64,000 bases of DNA, taken from Rhododendron vialii (lineage: Eukaryota; Streptophyta; Magnoliopsida; Ericales; Ericaceae). Positions 36,791 to 53,856 of the stretch are shown here, one piece after another. The notes under the pieces were generated by a model, which worked only from the letters and a program-made list of their open reading frames with translations, was not told the DNA's origin and made no database searches. Position 1 is the first letter of the stretch. The number at the start of each line of letters is the position of its first letter. The stretch covers positions 21,723,501 to 21,787,500 of the forward strand of contig NC_080568.1 of the NCBI RefSeq assembly GCF_030253575.1, read 5' to 3'. A program made the position numbers and the translations under genes.

Positions 36791-38245
36791 TAAGGGGGTG
36801 ACATTATTTTCATTGGCAAGTGGGGCATTATTATTTGAAGTGACAAGAAGATTTAAATAAACTGAAAAAGAAATGAAGATCTTGAAGGTATTTCTCCCAT
36901 GGAATATTCAGGTTCAAGATGCAGCTATCATGTGGGGAATGTGATGTATCGTCGGTGCCCAGCTGGTGATTACTGGTTAATCAAATGTTAAATACTAGTA
37001 CATGAAAGAGAATTGTTAACTAGTTATATTACGTATTCTGCCAATCAGAGATCAACTTCGCTTTCAAGATTCCAACTTTCCTCTTAAAAATGTTGCTTCA
37101 TTAGCACAACAAAATGTACCCTTACAGTTGGATTCTAGAGGACAAACCCTTTTTCGAATCTTAGGTTGAGTTTCGCAAAGTTTTTTGGGGTTTTTTTTTT
37201 GCTTGTTGTGTTCTTATTCGAATTATTTTCGCGTTTGTCAATTTTGCACCTCACTTTTTTGGTTTTCCGATTCTTCACGGAAAAGTAAAAAATTATGACT
37301 TTTACCGAAATATTTTTAAAAATATCCTAGATAAAGCAAACTAACAAACGTGAATATATATTTTTGAATACGGACAAAACAAGAAAAGCCCAAAAAATGC
37401 AAATAAAATGTTTAGCGGAATGCCAACTTAGTTATGGTCTACCCTACCGGATCTTGAATCATTACCTCAATTTATTTTACTGTTTTCAAACGTCTTCTCC
37501 ATGAATGCTTGCTAGTGTAAATCTTAAATAAGTTTAGTCACATGATTGTATCATTGCCTTATTTATATTATTGTATTATTTTGAAGAAGATCCTCCATGT
37601 GCACCATTTTATTACATTAGAAGAGACAGCATACCCCTTTAGAGTCGATCTAACAAGATTCCCAACAATTTACAAAGATGTTAACCTAACCGCCTAGTGT
37701 TTCTTTTTCATTTGCAGATAGAAATGACTTGTGTGAATACAATTTTCAAAGATATTAATATAACCGCACCCTATTGTTTTCTTTTTTAATGATCAGGATT
37801 ATTGATTTTGTTGACCTTATTGAACCATACATTATGCGACACGCTATGTTGATTCGATTATCACTTGATTTTTAACACTTTTAGCTTAAGAAATAATAAT
37901 TTGTCACACTGTGTCACGCCCTTTTATATAAAAAGATAAATCATAAATGTATTGTGATTATGTGTCTTTTATATCAGGTTTAAATGAATTTTGACAAAAG
38001 TAATGATCTCGGCTATACGTACAAAATAAACGATTCTTAATCAGCAAATCGTCCGAAAAGAACCACAAAATCACCGACACCGAGGGCACCCTCCCCGGTC
38101 TCTCAAAATTTGATTCGGTTCGAACAAGTTGTATTGTTGTTTATGGGGGACTTTTGAAATCAAACACCAAAAACACGATTGACGACGTGGCAAGATCTGA
38201 TTGCTCGGAATACGACATAATTATTCCCTTGTAAAGAACGTATAA
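36791..38245. other. AT-rich intergenic region
   Basis: No gene, no RNA gene and no bounded repeat were recognised in this stretch. Confidence 0.4.
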
Positions 38246-38997
38246 GGCCATCCACAATAGTATAATCAAAAATGGATAACCAAAAGTTAACACATCAGCT
38301 TTTGATTATCCATTTAAGAGGTTGCTAAGCTTAACAATGTTGAGGTCCACAATGGTCACTTCTAGTCCATAACCAAAATAAGGGGTCCACTACAATCTCT
38401 CTCTCTCTATCTCTCTCTCTCCTTATGTTTTCCACCATTGATCACTTCCCTCCATTACATTTGGTGACTTTCATCCCTCATATTATGAATTTGGAAAAAA
38501 AATCATGTACTCAAAAAAAAATATATATCAGATGTGCTCTTGAATTTGGAAAAGAATGCAAGATTCTTCATGTACTCAACCACAGGGAGAAGAACGAAAA
38601 AAGAATAAAATAGAAACGGAAAAAAAAAAAGTGAAATACCTTAATCCAGCGATAATGAATTGAATTGTAGATGATCGAAAGATACCGAGCTTCACTTTTG
38701 GAGGGAAAGAAAGAGAAACAGTTTGTGGGTAAAGAGAATGAGATATAGAGTAGGCGAAGAAGAAAATACCATTTGAAACATGCGTGTAAACAATTTTGGA
38801 ACCAATTAACTTATATGGTGTTTGATCCACAAATTTTGATTATTGAAAAAGGTTGCTAGTTTTGGTTATCCAAAGCCCAAAATTTGATTATTTCTAAGAA
38901 TGTTGCTAAGTTTGATTATACCATTGTGAGTCATTTTTTACACCAACATTGTTAACTTTAAAAATAATTTGCTTTTGATTATACCACTGTGGATGCC
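38246..38997. mobile_element. PIF/Harbinger-type MITE, 752 bp, upstream of ARF
   Basis: The left end GGCCATCCACAATAGTATAA and the right end (reverse complement GGCATCCACAGTGGTATAAT) form terminal inverted repeats of about 25 bp. TAA is duplicated at 38243-38245 and 38998-39000, the 3-bp TWA target typical of Harbinger. Sub-terminal repeats (GGATAACCAAAA, GTTGCTAAG, ATAATCAAA) recur on both arms. It has no transposase frame. It ends only about 60 bp before the probable ARF 5' leader. Confidence 0.82.
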
Positions 38998-39000
38998 TAA

Positions 39001-43918
<4,918 letters not shown>

Positions 43919-46288
43919 GGTACTGCAGAATGTTCTTGCCGGTGGGATCCTGGATGCAGGGTGGTCTTATCTGAGTCTATCGTGTTGGTTATGGTTTCGT
44001 TTTTTTCCAAACAAGTGTTTCACTTTTCATTTAGAATTTTTGCATTGGTTATGTCTAACAGAGTGATGGTGGGTTATATGTACTTGAAAATGGTGTTTAA
44101 ATTGTAATATGATGCCTGTTATGACTGTGATTGCGAAAATTTGAGGCTATTGCTGTGTTGACAAGCCTTTTGATATAGTCTAATACCCATTGTGTCTTGG
44201 TTTTTTTATTAAACTTCAGCACACAGCACACAGGACATGTTTGGTTACAGGACAAGGCATGTAAGGTGCCATCCTCGGGGTAACCGGGGGATTATGCATG
44301 TACCGTCTCAACCCATGTTTGGTGGGAATTGGATTAAACTGTCCATATCATAAGTTTGATATTTTGACCTCTACTCCCATACCATCCCATTGTAACCCGC
44401 CTCCTGAATAGTTGGTGGAATTGGCAACTTACGTTAGCGGGGACAATTTCTATGCTTGGATTGTGTTGCTCATCCATCGATTATCCGTTTGGTTCCTAAC
44501 TTATGGCCTGTTTGTTAGAGGTACAAGGGAGGGGATATAGGGAGAAGCCAGATATAGGGAGAAGCCAGATATGTATATCCGGCGTTTATTTGCTTCGAAG
44601 AACCCAGATAAGTCACTTGGAGGCCGATTATTTTTGCACCTCCCTCCACCCCCCGGTTAAATCTTATCCCCTCCTTTTTTTTAACCAAAAGCCCCCCGCT
44701 ATTCACACCAGGAAGAAGAACTAACGCATCACTGTGTCATCTCTTCTCATCTCTCGTGCACAGAAGCAGCCAAACCAACCCATCTCAGACGCCGGAGTTG
44801 GGTCTGAGAACGACGACAATTCAAGAATGAAATGGAAATACAGATTTATGAATGAAACTCCCGATTTACTAGCACCCAATTTACAATACGAATTTACAGA
44901 TTCAGACAAGGGTCTAACCGATTTACAGATTTGGTGTCGTGGAAAGGCAACCCAAGGCTGGAAGACGACGGAGGACGGATCTAACCGTTACTCATTGCTG
45001 CTGGAGAGAGCAGAGTGAGCGAGAGGGACGTCGGCGACTCAATGAAGCTTGAGAGAGACAGAGCACAGAGAGAGAGAGAGACGTTCTATTTGGGGGCAGA
45101 TGTAGTTTCACCTGTGGTAAGAAGCAAGGGCAACGTAGGAATATCATCCCCCCCCCGCTTCTAAAATGATCCCCTTCATATCCCCCTCTTATTATTCAAC
45201 TTCTTGGGAGGATGATTGAACTTTTTTTTAAAAGATAGTGACTAAAGTGGCGCTTCAAAAGTTACCTGTGAAGCTAAGCTCTTTGAATAATTTTACTTGT
45301 CTTTATATCAAAACTAGCGGTTTTCAGTTCTATGCAAGGAAAAATAAATACGGTTATGTATTAAAATTCTGAGTATGAATAGAATTAATTCAAAGTAAAT
45401 AACAATTGTGAAAAATGTTGGATAAACAAAGCAAACAAACAAAAATCAAAAAGTGTAATATTACTTATCTTATTTATATGAATAAAACCCAATTTCCCAC
45501 TTCCTAGAAGTCACAAAATTTTCTCTGCACGTGCTCTCTCAAAAATAAAAATAAAATTTTTAAGAATTTAGAATCGAGAGTTCGGACTTTAGAGGCTTTT
45601 GAACCTAATGATATTTGCATGTACTATAGTATTTTTTTGTGTACACTATAGTATTTATTGATACAGAAGTAAAACGCATGAACTTTCTGGAATAAAAAAA
45701 AAAATTAAAGATAGGACATTGATTTTTAGCAGTCCAAACCAAAATATAACATTAATTTTTAGCAGTCCAAACCAAAATATAACGCAGATAAAAAACAAAA
45801 AAGAGGTATTTTCTCCTTTTTTGGTGTGTGAAGAAAAAGTATCTTGTTTGCGAGTTAATATTATTAGATATTTATGCTCTCATACAGGTCTAGAACTACA
45901 AATACATTTTTTTGTACATCAATAAGCTCATACATTATATATATTCAATGTAAAATTATTATGAGATATACAATAGAGTATATTCTTGAGCCTAAACGAG
46001 GCGAATAATGTCAGGTTTAGTTTTGACTATTATATTAAACAAGCGTAAAATTGAAGCTTAGATTCAGTTCGCTTAGTACGCAAATTAAACTCAAACGAGC
46101 CTTTACTGAGCCGAGTCTTAAACAATTCACGAACGGCTCGCTTTATTTGTAACCCTACTGGCTTTCAATGTGGTAATCCCACATTGGAGATTTGGGGTTG
46201 CGTGTGTTTATAAGGTCCATTCACACTTCACCTAGTCAGTAATTGCCTAGGTTTCATCCTACCAAACAAAATTTGTAACCCTACTAAA
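43919..46288. other. ARF 3' flank and repeat-rich intergenic DNA
   Basis: A repeat-like segment starts near 44506 with GGCCTGTTTGTTAGAGG and has GATATAGGGAGAAGCCA in tandem (44536-44570). It includes an open frame of 94 codons (44734-45018) with no recognisable domain. A tandem pair of TTTTTAGCAGTCCAAACC units lies at about 45722-45783. No supported gene was seen. Confidence 0.4.
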
Positions 46289-46718
46289 TAGGATTGTCCG
46301 TGGTCCGGATTGCTATGAATCCAATCCTAATCAGCGAGTCACGGTTTTAAAAAAATACAGTACATGTCCGAACCAAAATTCCTGCGGTTCGTTCCAATCC
46401 AATCTGTGAGTCATGTTTCGGTTCCGATTTTATCCACGGATTACATTCCATAAACACTAAATTGAAAATTCAACCAAAAAATCAAATTCTTGCCACCAAA
46501 AAAACGAGCATTTCAATTTGCCATTACATCCACCAATATAGCAACCAAATGAAGTATTGTCCAAACATTATCTACTTATTATATTCCATAAAACCTAATG
46601 AAAACTAGCCAACACAAAACAAACAAATAGTATCACATTAAGTTAAAATTGCTGAAAAAATTAAAATCAATTGGTAAAACTTATAATTATTTACCAAATA
46701 TTACACATATATTATTAA

Positions 46719-46755
<37 letters not shown>

Positions 46756-46946
46756 TGAATATTTCACGGTCTGATTCGGTTAATTCATGGTTTTGTAATG
46801 AAAATCCGTGGACCAAACCGTATCTTATGATTTTTCAATTTTCAAATTCGTGTCCGGACCATTAATTCACGGATCCAATCCAAAAAGCACTAATTAGTTT
46901 GGTCCGGTCCGATTTCACGGTTCTCGATTTTTCTTGGACAGCCCTA
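46289..46946. mobile_element. hAT-like MITE (tentative)
   Basis: The ends TAGGATTGTCC and the reverse complement TAGGGCTGTCC form short inverted repeats, flanked by CTACTAAA and CTACTATC, a possible 8-bp target duplication with two mismatches. The inside is AT-rich with several GGTCCGG/ATTCACGG repeats and a (TTA)n tract (46715-46752). Confidence 0.5.
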
Positions 46947-47045
46947 CTACTATCTAAACCTAATCCACCTCTTTTTCATTCTTTATATTCGCCCAAAACT
47001 TCGTTCCCCCTGCCATTACGGTTTTCCGCACTGAAGAAGGAGACA

Positions 47046-47308
47046 TGCCTTGCAAATTTCAACGAGGAGAGAATTCGAAATTGGGGTCGTCGGAGGAATG
47101 TGCTAACCCAAAGCAACCAAAACTGGCGCGAGAAGGAATCGAAAAATAGAAGAAATCGTTGAAGCGGAAATCGGGGTCGTCGGATGACAAGAAACAAAGA
47201 CAAAATCAACTAGGAGAGCAAAAAGAACTGGAGAAATCATTCAACGATTCTGATGACGATATTGATTGGCGTAATCACTATGCTGAACAGATCAACAAGA
47301 GTGAGGTA
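47046..47308 (+). pseudogene. Unrecognised exon-like frame, Lys-rich, one in-frame stop
   Basis: From ATG 47046 the frame reads a charged, Lys/Ser-rich sequence (CANPKQPKLAREG, then KRKSGSSDDKK, then NDSDDDIDWRNHYAEQ). It reaches a consensus donor AGTGAG|GTATGT at about 47308. A single TAG at about 47148 interrupts it. The composition suggests a nuclear protein, but no family was recognised. Downstream sequence turns into MITE-like repeats with no further exon. It may be a stranded first exon or a captured gene fragment. Confidence 0.4.
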
Positions 47309-48120
47309 TGTATGTATGCATGTATGTATTGTTGGAGATGTGAATATCATATGGGTGGCTACATATCTCAACTTGATAGGCACCAATATCAATTTGGAAA
47401 TAGCTTCAAGACCCTTTTTGACTTTTACAGGATTCATTCGCAGCTTGTACCCAACCTTGTGAGTAAGGGTGATACCGGTCTGGTTTCGATCGATTTTGCC
47501 ATTTTTTTGATCGAAATAGGTTATTCGGTTTGGGAATTTTACAAGTCGGAACCGGTTGAGATCATATGGTACCAGCTCAACCGGTTTCGGTCCGATTTAT
47601 CCAGTTTTCTTTCATGGGCCACATTTTGGGCCCAACACATCAAAAAATCTTCGATTCAACCCAAAAACAATAGATCTATTGATCGGAGATGAGAGACAGC
47701 CGGTCGATAGTGGCTTTTGAGAACCACAATAATGATACAAACATTACAAATGAACCGAAACAAAGTACAAACAGCAGCGGTGGCCATAATGAAAAAATCA
47801 AACACTAACAAAGACAGAGAGATACTACATAGACGGAGAGAGGGAGAGAAGAGAGATCTGTTTGTGAGTGGTGGGTCGGTTTCGAACTTGTGCGGCTGTG
47901 CCAGTCGTTCCTCGACCTCGTCGTTGATAGAAGAGATGAGACTATGAGAGAGAGAGAGAGAGTGAGGGATTCAAATCGGCGAAATCGCCATGACTGGAGT
48001 GCGGGGTTGTGGTTATGATGAAATAAAATTAGGGCTGGATTGATAAACTGTAAACGTATTGAGTATTGATAAAGATAAAAAATTGATTAATTGTGTATAA
48101 TAAATATATTTAGTAGACCA
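47309..48120. other. Repeat-rich spacer left of the viral locus
   Basis: Segments near 47470-47600 are full of AACCGGTT/CGGTTT motifs typical of small DNA transposons, and a similar style recurs at 63080-63230 beyond the viral block. A GA microsatellite lies at 47947-47962. No gene was seen. Confidence 0.4.
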
Positions 48121-48129
48121 AAATATACC

Positions 48130-48207
48130 AAAAGGTTGGGTAGCTCGGTGGTAAAGAGTGGCGAGGGTTTTCAAGAGTTTCAGGGTTCGATTCCTCTCCT
48201 CTATAAT

Positions 48208-48210
<3 letters not shown>
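48130..48210 (+). mobile_element. tRNA-like SINE head, truncated at TA repeat
   Basis: An A-box-like TAGCTCGGTGGTAAAGAG and a B-box-like GGGTTCGATTCC are spaced like a tRNA-derived SINE. The element has no complete tRNA fold. Its 3' part is replaced by the (TA)n tract. Confidence 0.5.

Positions 48211-48245
<35 letters not shown>
48211..48245. repeat. (TA)n tract at left edge of the viral locus
   Basis: About 17 TA units abut viral sequence, which starts at about 48244. The join reads through ATAT, so the exact base is ambiguous. TA tracts are reported flanks of endogenous florendoviruses. Confidence 0.9.
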
Positions 48246-48248
<3 letters not shown>

Positions 48249-49064
48249 ACTACCATTTGCAGAACTCAATTGTTCAGTTGTTTTGTGAAAATACATAATA
48301 GGAACCAAACCTTCTTGTATACAATTAAGGTCTGCTCCTGTGTCAATAAGAGCACTGACTTCTATTTGGAAATCACGTACTACTAATTTAACTTTAGTAT
48401 ACTATTTTTGGTAGCAATCCTGGTAATTAGTATCTTCTTCATTCTGAGCTTTTAACTGATTGTCAGATTCATTTAATTTGGTAATTCCTTTTTTAATAAG
48501 ATTAACCTCTTGTCTGAGATTTGGTACAGTAGTTTGTTTAATAGTTTGATTTGATTCTATTTTAGTAGGGGATTGACCAGGGGTGCTATGGGGAATAAAA
48601 TTCATTGTTTTCTTTGTGACTGTTGTAACTGTATTAACTTTTTTGTAATATTTTTCTAAGTAATGGAAAAAATAGATTTCGGTTCTTATTTCGTTCATAA
48701 AATTCTCCCATTGAGCAATTATCTTTGTTTGTCTAGATTGTGAATATTTACTAGCATAGTCTTTCCTTTTTTGTTTATTTTTCTTAGACTTAAATTCTTT
48801 GTATAATTTATCAAAATTAATTTCAAAATCTTTATGTAAAACGAGTAAACTTTGGTCAACTATTTCTTCAAAATCTGTTTGAGTTGGAGACCCTTGGGAG
48901 GTGTCTTCATCTTCAAATTTTGACTGGGTAGAATAACAGGGTTTACTAATTTGTGAGCTTGACTCAACGCCTTTTAGTTTAATGTTAGGGTCAAGCAAAT
49001 TTTTGTCTTTCTTAGGCTTGGTGACTGATCTGTCAATAGTAACTGAGCTATTTGACCGACTTAA
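48244..49064 (-). mobile_element. Endogenous pararetrovirus fragment, inverted (linker to protease)
   Basis: This is a reverse-complement copy of the stretch of unit Y at about 58271-59093. It covers the Lys-rich linker and the start of the aspartic protease (LIDTGAD region), then is cut off at the (TA)n tract. A 228-codon frame is open (48402-49088 minus). A Trp codon of the parent is TAG here, next to the YQDCYQ motif (about 48400). The right border joins a forward fragment through a shared GACTTAA. Confidence 0.85.
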
Positions 49065-50537
49065 CTGATAGGGTGATTTTAGGAACACCTTTTATTTGTT
49101 TACTTTATCCTTTTACAACTAATCACGAAGGAATTACCACTAAACCTTTTGGTCAACAAGTAATATTTAAATTTTTAACAAAATCAGAATTTCGTGAATT
49201 AAAGCAAATTAAAAACTACCATATACCTTCTTTAAATCAGAAAGAAAATCAACTAAGATTCCTACAGAATGAAATCAGATATAAATTAGTTGAACAATAC
49301 CTTACTGATAAAAATCTTAATCAAAAAATTGAACAATTTAAAGAAAAACTAGTAAAAGAAGTTTGTTCTAACCTTCCTAGTGCCTTTTGGCATCGGAAAA
49401 AGCACATAGTAAATCTCCCATACGTAAAAGAATTTAATGAAAATCAGATCCCTACAAAATTCAGACCTATTCAAATGAACCCTGAAGTAATGGAAACCTG
49501 CAAGAAAGAAATTAATGAATTACTAAGTAATAACATCATTCAAAAAAGTAAATCACCATGGTCGTGTCCAGCTTTCTATGTCAATAAAAATGCAGAAAAA
49601 GAAAGAGGCGTACCACGACTAGTTATTAATTACAAACTATTAAATGAAGTATTAAAATGGATCAGATACCCAATACCTAATAAAAAAAATTTAATCAACC
49701 GATTAAGCAATGCAGTAATCTTTTCAAAATTTGATTTAAAAAGTGGATTTTGGCAGATCCAGTTACATCCCAATGATAGGTACAAAACAGCATTTACTAC
49801 ACCTTTTGGACATTACGAATGGAATGTAATGCATTTTGGATTAAAAAATGCACCAAGTGAATTCCAAAATATCATGAATGAAATATTTAACCCATTCAGT
49901 CAATTCATCATTGTTTACATAGATGATGTTCTCATCTTTTCCAATACTATTGATGAACATTGGAAACACTTAAATACATTTGTCAATACCATTAAAAATA
50001 ATGGTTTAGTCATATCTGCCCTTAAAATTAAATTATTTCAAACTAAAATAAGATTTTTAGGATACGATATTCATCAGTCCACCATAGTACCAATTAGTAG
50101 AGCAATTCAATTTGCTGATAAATTTCCTGATGAAATTACTGACAAAAATCAATTGCAAAGATTTTTAGGATCTTTAAATTACATAGCAGAATTCTATAAA
50201 GATCTTAGGAAAACATGTCAACCCCTATTTGAAAGATTAAAAGACAAGCCCCCTCCTTGGTCATCCCTACACACTTCTATAGTCCAGCAAGTCAAAAAAT
50301 ATGTCAAGACATTACCATGTCTAGGTATTCCTACAGTCAATTCTTTTAAAGTTATCCAAACTGATGCCTCAGATATTGGTTATGGTGGTATCCTCCTCCA
50401 AAAAGTCAATTCTAGTTCCCCTGAACAAGTTGTTCGATTTCATTCTGGTCTATGGAATAAAGCACAAAGTAATTACAGTACTATTAAAAAAGAAATTTTA
50501 GCACTAGTCTTATGTATTTCAAAATTTCAAGATGATA
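49058..50537 (+). mobile_element. Endogenous pararetrovirus fragment: protease end, reverse transcriptase and RNase H start
   Basis: An open frame of 528 codons (49052-50638) corresponds to unit Y positions 59174-60653 and differs at only a handful of residues. It carries the protease C-terminal ILGTPF, the RT core (LVINYK, FDLKSGFWQI, YIDDVLIFS) and the RNase H start (TDASDIGYGGIL). Here the codon that is a stop in unit Y at 60542 is still sense (CAA). The frame is cut inside RNase H and joined to an inverted leader piece, so it is not functional. Confidence 0.9.
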
Positions 50538-51177
50538 GTAATTACTGGAACTGTAATTCAATTACTGAATTAAAACAGTACATGAATGGTTTACCGGTTT
50601 ACAAAGGAAGCTGGAGTAGATTGATACTCAGCAATTAACTGGGATAGAAGAGTATATTCAGAACTCTAATAACTTTGTAGAAGAGTATCTAAAATATCTC
50701 CGAGTTACTTGAGAGCAATGGGTATTATCAGAGTAGGGGAGAGAGATACAGAGTGGGAGGTGATGCAAAAGGAGGAGGTGACTGAGATATTTATAGAAAA
50801 GTGACTGAAGAAATCAATCAGTTAATCAACAATAGTAAAAGCAAAAGTTGAAAGTTGAATGATACGTTTAATTGAAAAGGAATCAATTATGAATAGTTAA
50901 ATCCGTGGGTGAATAGTACCATGAACAGTAATGAATAGTAATTCGGATGAATAGTGCAATTACTAGAACTTGTAATTGAGTATAGAATAACTTAATATGA
51001 ACAAAAGTATGAACCAAATGTAATTACTGGAACTGTAATTCAATTACTGAATTAAAACAGTACATGAATGGTTTACCGGTTTATAAAGGAAGCTGGAGTA
51101 GATTGATACTCAGCAATTAACTGGGATAGAAGAGTATATTCAGAACTCTAATTACAATGGATCCCTTTTCAAGACGT
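50538..51177 (-). mobile_element. Scrambled viral leader pieces with filler DNA
   Basis: 50538-50717 is the reverse complement of leader 56500-56669. 50718-51150 is the reverse complement of an overlapping, longer leader stretch (about 56540-56973). Between 51153 and 51177 are two tiny forward bits that match unit Y near 61114 (ACAATGGATCCCTTTTC) and unit X near 55998 (TTCAAGACGTG). This mosaic precedes the forward leader of unit X. Confidence 0.75.
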
Positions 51178-51198
51178 GTCTGTGCTTCCGCCCCCTTT

Positions 51199-51210
51199 TG
51201 GTATCAAAGC
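51199..51210 (+). promoter_or_regulatory. tRNA-iMet primer-binding site, unit X (one mismatch)
   Basis: TGGTATCAAAGC here, against TGGTATCAGAGC at 57006-57017. In Caulimoviridae this site primes minus-strand DNA synthesis and marks position 1 and the minus-strand gap of the circular genome. Confidence 0.85.
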
Positions 51211-51578
51211 CAAGTAGGAAATTGTTGAAGGATTAAACACTGAGTAAACTGTAAGTTGATTTGTTCCCCCTGATCTTTCGTTTAGTTATTTATTCCTGCT
51301 GTATTTTCAATTGGTAGATTAATTCTAGTTGCCTTCGGTCGAGCACCTTGCACTAGCCACCCACTTTGAGCCACCCTGTAGTAATCCGCAAAAGTCCCCG
51401 TGAGTAAGTCCCAGGTGGGCAGTTAGGGGTTGGGAAAAAACTTAGGGTATGTGTTCAGTAGGTTATGAGTATGTGTTAAGTGGGGTATGTCTTTATCAGG
51501 GTAATTTAGAGTTAAAATACTAAAAGAGAAGACTTTAAGAGTAAATTACTAAAAGAAGAATCTTTAGGAATAAACACA

Positions 51579-52410
51579 ATGAACAGATTATTCATGTGTA
51601 GTTCTTCAGCCAGTTCTTCAATGGCTAATTTATCTGAGTTGTCGGACATAGTCAACCAAGAAGAACATGAGTATCAAGATCTAGATATTCCCAAAATTCC
51701 AGTAAAAGAATCTCACGAATTTACATCACAAGTTAGTAAACCTAGTTACTCTACACAACCAATTCTACTTGTTTTACACAAAGACTTTGAAATTAATTTT
51801 GCTAAATTATACAAAGAATTTAAGTCAAAAGAAAATAAACAAAAAAGAAAAGACTATGCTAATAAATACTCACAATCTAGGCAAGCAAAGATAATTACTC
51901 AATAGGAAGATTTCATGAAAAATACAAGGACTGAAATCTACTTTTTCAAATACTTAGAAGATTTTTATAAAAAAGTCAACACTATTACAAAAACAAGATG
52001 GAGAAAATCAGATAACACCACTACAAACTCTAGTCATCCTCCCTTATAACCCATTATTATTGATTACAAAAATACATTTATTACTGCATCTCCATTCAAA
52101 TTACCCAGTGAAAGAATAGAATGCAAACAAATTGTTGAACAAATTAATTACACCAATCAATGTCTAAAAATCATAGGTAACCAATTAGATAAAATGAAAA
52201 CCAAAATTGATGAAAGATCTTTTTGCATTTTCCCATCCTCTAGTAAACAAATAGAAGCACCCCTTATACGTCTTCCAGAAAAGAGAGAAAATATTAACAT
52301 CAACCGGAATCAAAATATTCAAATGATTGATGACATACTAACAAAATTAACCATTAAATCTGAACAAGAGTCACCCCAAGTTTCTACGATCACAAAAAAA
52401 TTGTGACACT
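51579..52410 (+). pseudogene. Unit X ORF1, N-terminal part (shared peptide and linker), broken
   Basis: ATG 51579 opens a Ser-rich peptide (MNRLF-x-CSSSA, then LSELSDIVNQEEH) that is almost the same as in unit Y. It then jumps directly to the linker with FEINFAKLYKEFKSK. In unit Y the two blocks are separated by the movement protein. Breaks are a TAG at 51903-51905, a stop near 52048, and a frame change in the A-run near 52395, after which the coat protein frame begins. The linker is predicted coiled-coil and basic. Its function is unknown. Confidence 0.75.
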
Positions 52411-53856
52411 AGTACTTCTAGTCAAAAAGAAGAATCTTCTTCTGATGAAGAAATCACACAACTCCAAAACCAGTTCTCCAATCAAGGAATCAACCGTCTT
52501 ATTAATCCCTCAACTAACCATACCACTCTGACCAAAAATTGGTACTCTAGACCAACTCCTCCTGATTTACAATATGAGGAAAATAATCTATCCAATCAAT
52601 TTTCTGTTTCTTCTAATAAATTATATGAATGGAATATTGATGGCTTGAGTGAACACCAAATATTAGAAAAATTAAACCACATGTCAATGGCTGCTAACAG
52701 CTACTTAGGTAATACAGATCTCAATCAACTACAAATAGTTGATCTATTGACTTCTGGTTTCACTGGAATGTTAAAAGCATGGTGGGATAAATATCTCACC
52801 CATGAGTCACGAGAAGAAATTAAACATGCTGTCCAACTGAATGAAAATGGTCTCTCAATTTTTGACAACGAAATTGGAATGGGAGCACCAGATGGAATAA
52901 ATACTTTAATTTATACCATCATTAAACATTTTATTGGACAACCCAGTAACATTACTTCTAGGATACATGATCAACTAAGCAATTTGCATTGTCCAACATT
53001 AAGTGATTTTAGGTGGTACAAAGATGTTTTTACATCTAGAGTCATGCTCAGAGATGATTGTACAAAATCATTTTGGAAAGAAAAGTTTATTAATGGACTT
53101 CCTAATTTATTTGCTCACAAAATTAGGGATGTTCTTAGTCAACCAACAGGAGTCATTGAATATGATAAATTAACGTATGGTGACATTATTAGTACCATTC
53201 AAAAAGAAGGACTAAGAATGTGCATTGATATGAAAATTAGTAAACAAGCCCAGAAAGATAAAAATAAAGCCAAGTATGAGTTAGGAAACTTTTGTGAACA
53301 GTATGGTCTACCACCTGTAGCACCATCACGAAGGAAACCCAAACACCATACTAAACCAACCTACAATAGTAAGAATTATCGATACTCAAAAAATAGTAAA
53401 CCCAAATCATCTAAAGAAAAATATTACGAAAAACCCAAGAATCAAAAGAATAAAAAGAAGAATGATGACAAAAGTAACATTATGTGTTATAACTGTGGTA
53501 AAAAGGGACATTACAAAACTGAATGTAAAGTCCAAGCCAAAATCAGTCAACTAAATATATCTGATACTGATAAACAGCATATCTTGGAGATTTTCAGAAT
53601 TGCAAATCTAAACAATTCTGATGATGAAGAAGATATTAGTACATTCTCTGATTATCATTCCCTTAGTGAAAGTCCAAATGAAGATCAAATTAAAATTGGT
53701 TGTACTGATAATTGTTGTAAAAAATTAAATGTACTTACTAAAGAATTACCAGAAGAAGAATTATTAATTGATCTAATCAGCCGAATAGATGATTTAGAAT
53801 TAAAACAACAATATATTAAAAAACTCAAACAGCTCTTGTTACAACAAGGGAAATAA
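52411..53856 (+). pseudogene. Pararetrovirus coat protein with zinc knuckle (unit X)
   Basis: The frame is open from about 52410 to the stop at 53856 (over 470 codons). Coat-protein-like core segments include GMLKAWWDKYLT, LSDFRWYKDVF and FWKEKFINGLP. A basic Lys-rich tract (53330-53480) and a CCHC zinc knuckle, C-x2-C-x4-H-x4-C at 53485-53526, follow. An acidic tail comes last. In the family this protein builds the capsid and binds RNA. Unlike the rest of unit X, the core shows no internal stop. Its upstream frame is shifted relative to the ORF1 start, so no full polyprotein can be read. Confidence 0.85.

Noticed and set aside
46176..46213. ATCCCACATTG plus downstream TTTATAAGG, resembling a plant snRNA promoter
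   Set aside because: Spacing is off and no snRNA or snoRNA sequence follows; the motif is also common in repeats.
48130..48210. Possible tRNA gene
   Set aside because: A- and B-box-like motifs are present, but there is no acceptor stem or full cloverleaf; a SINE head fits better.
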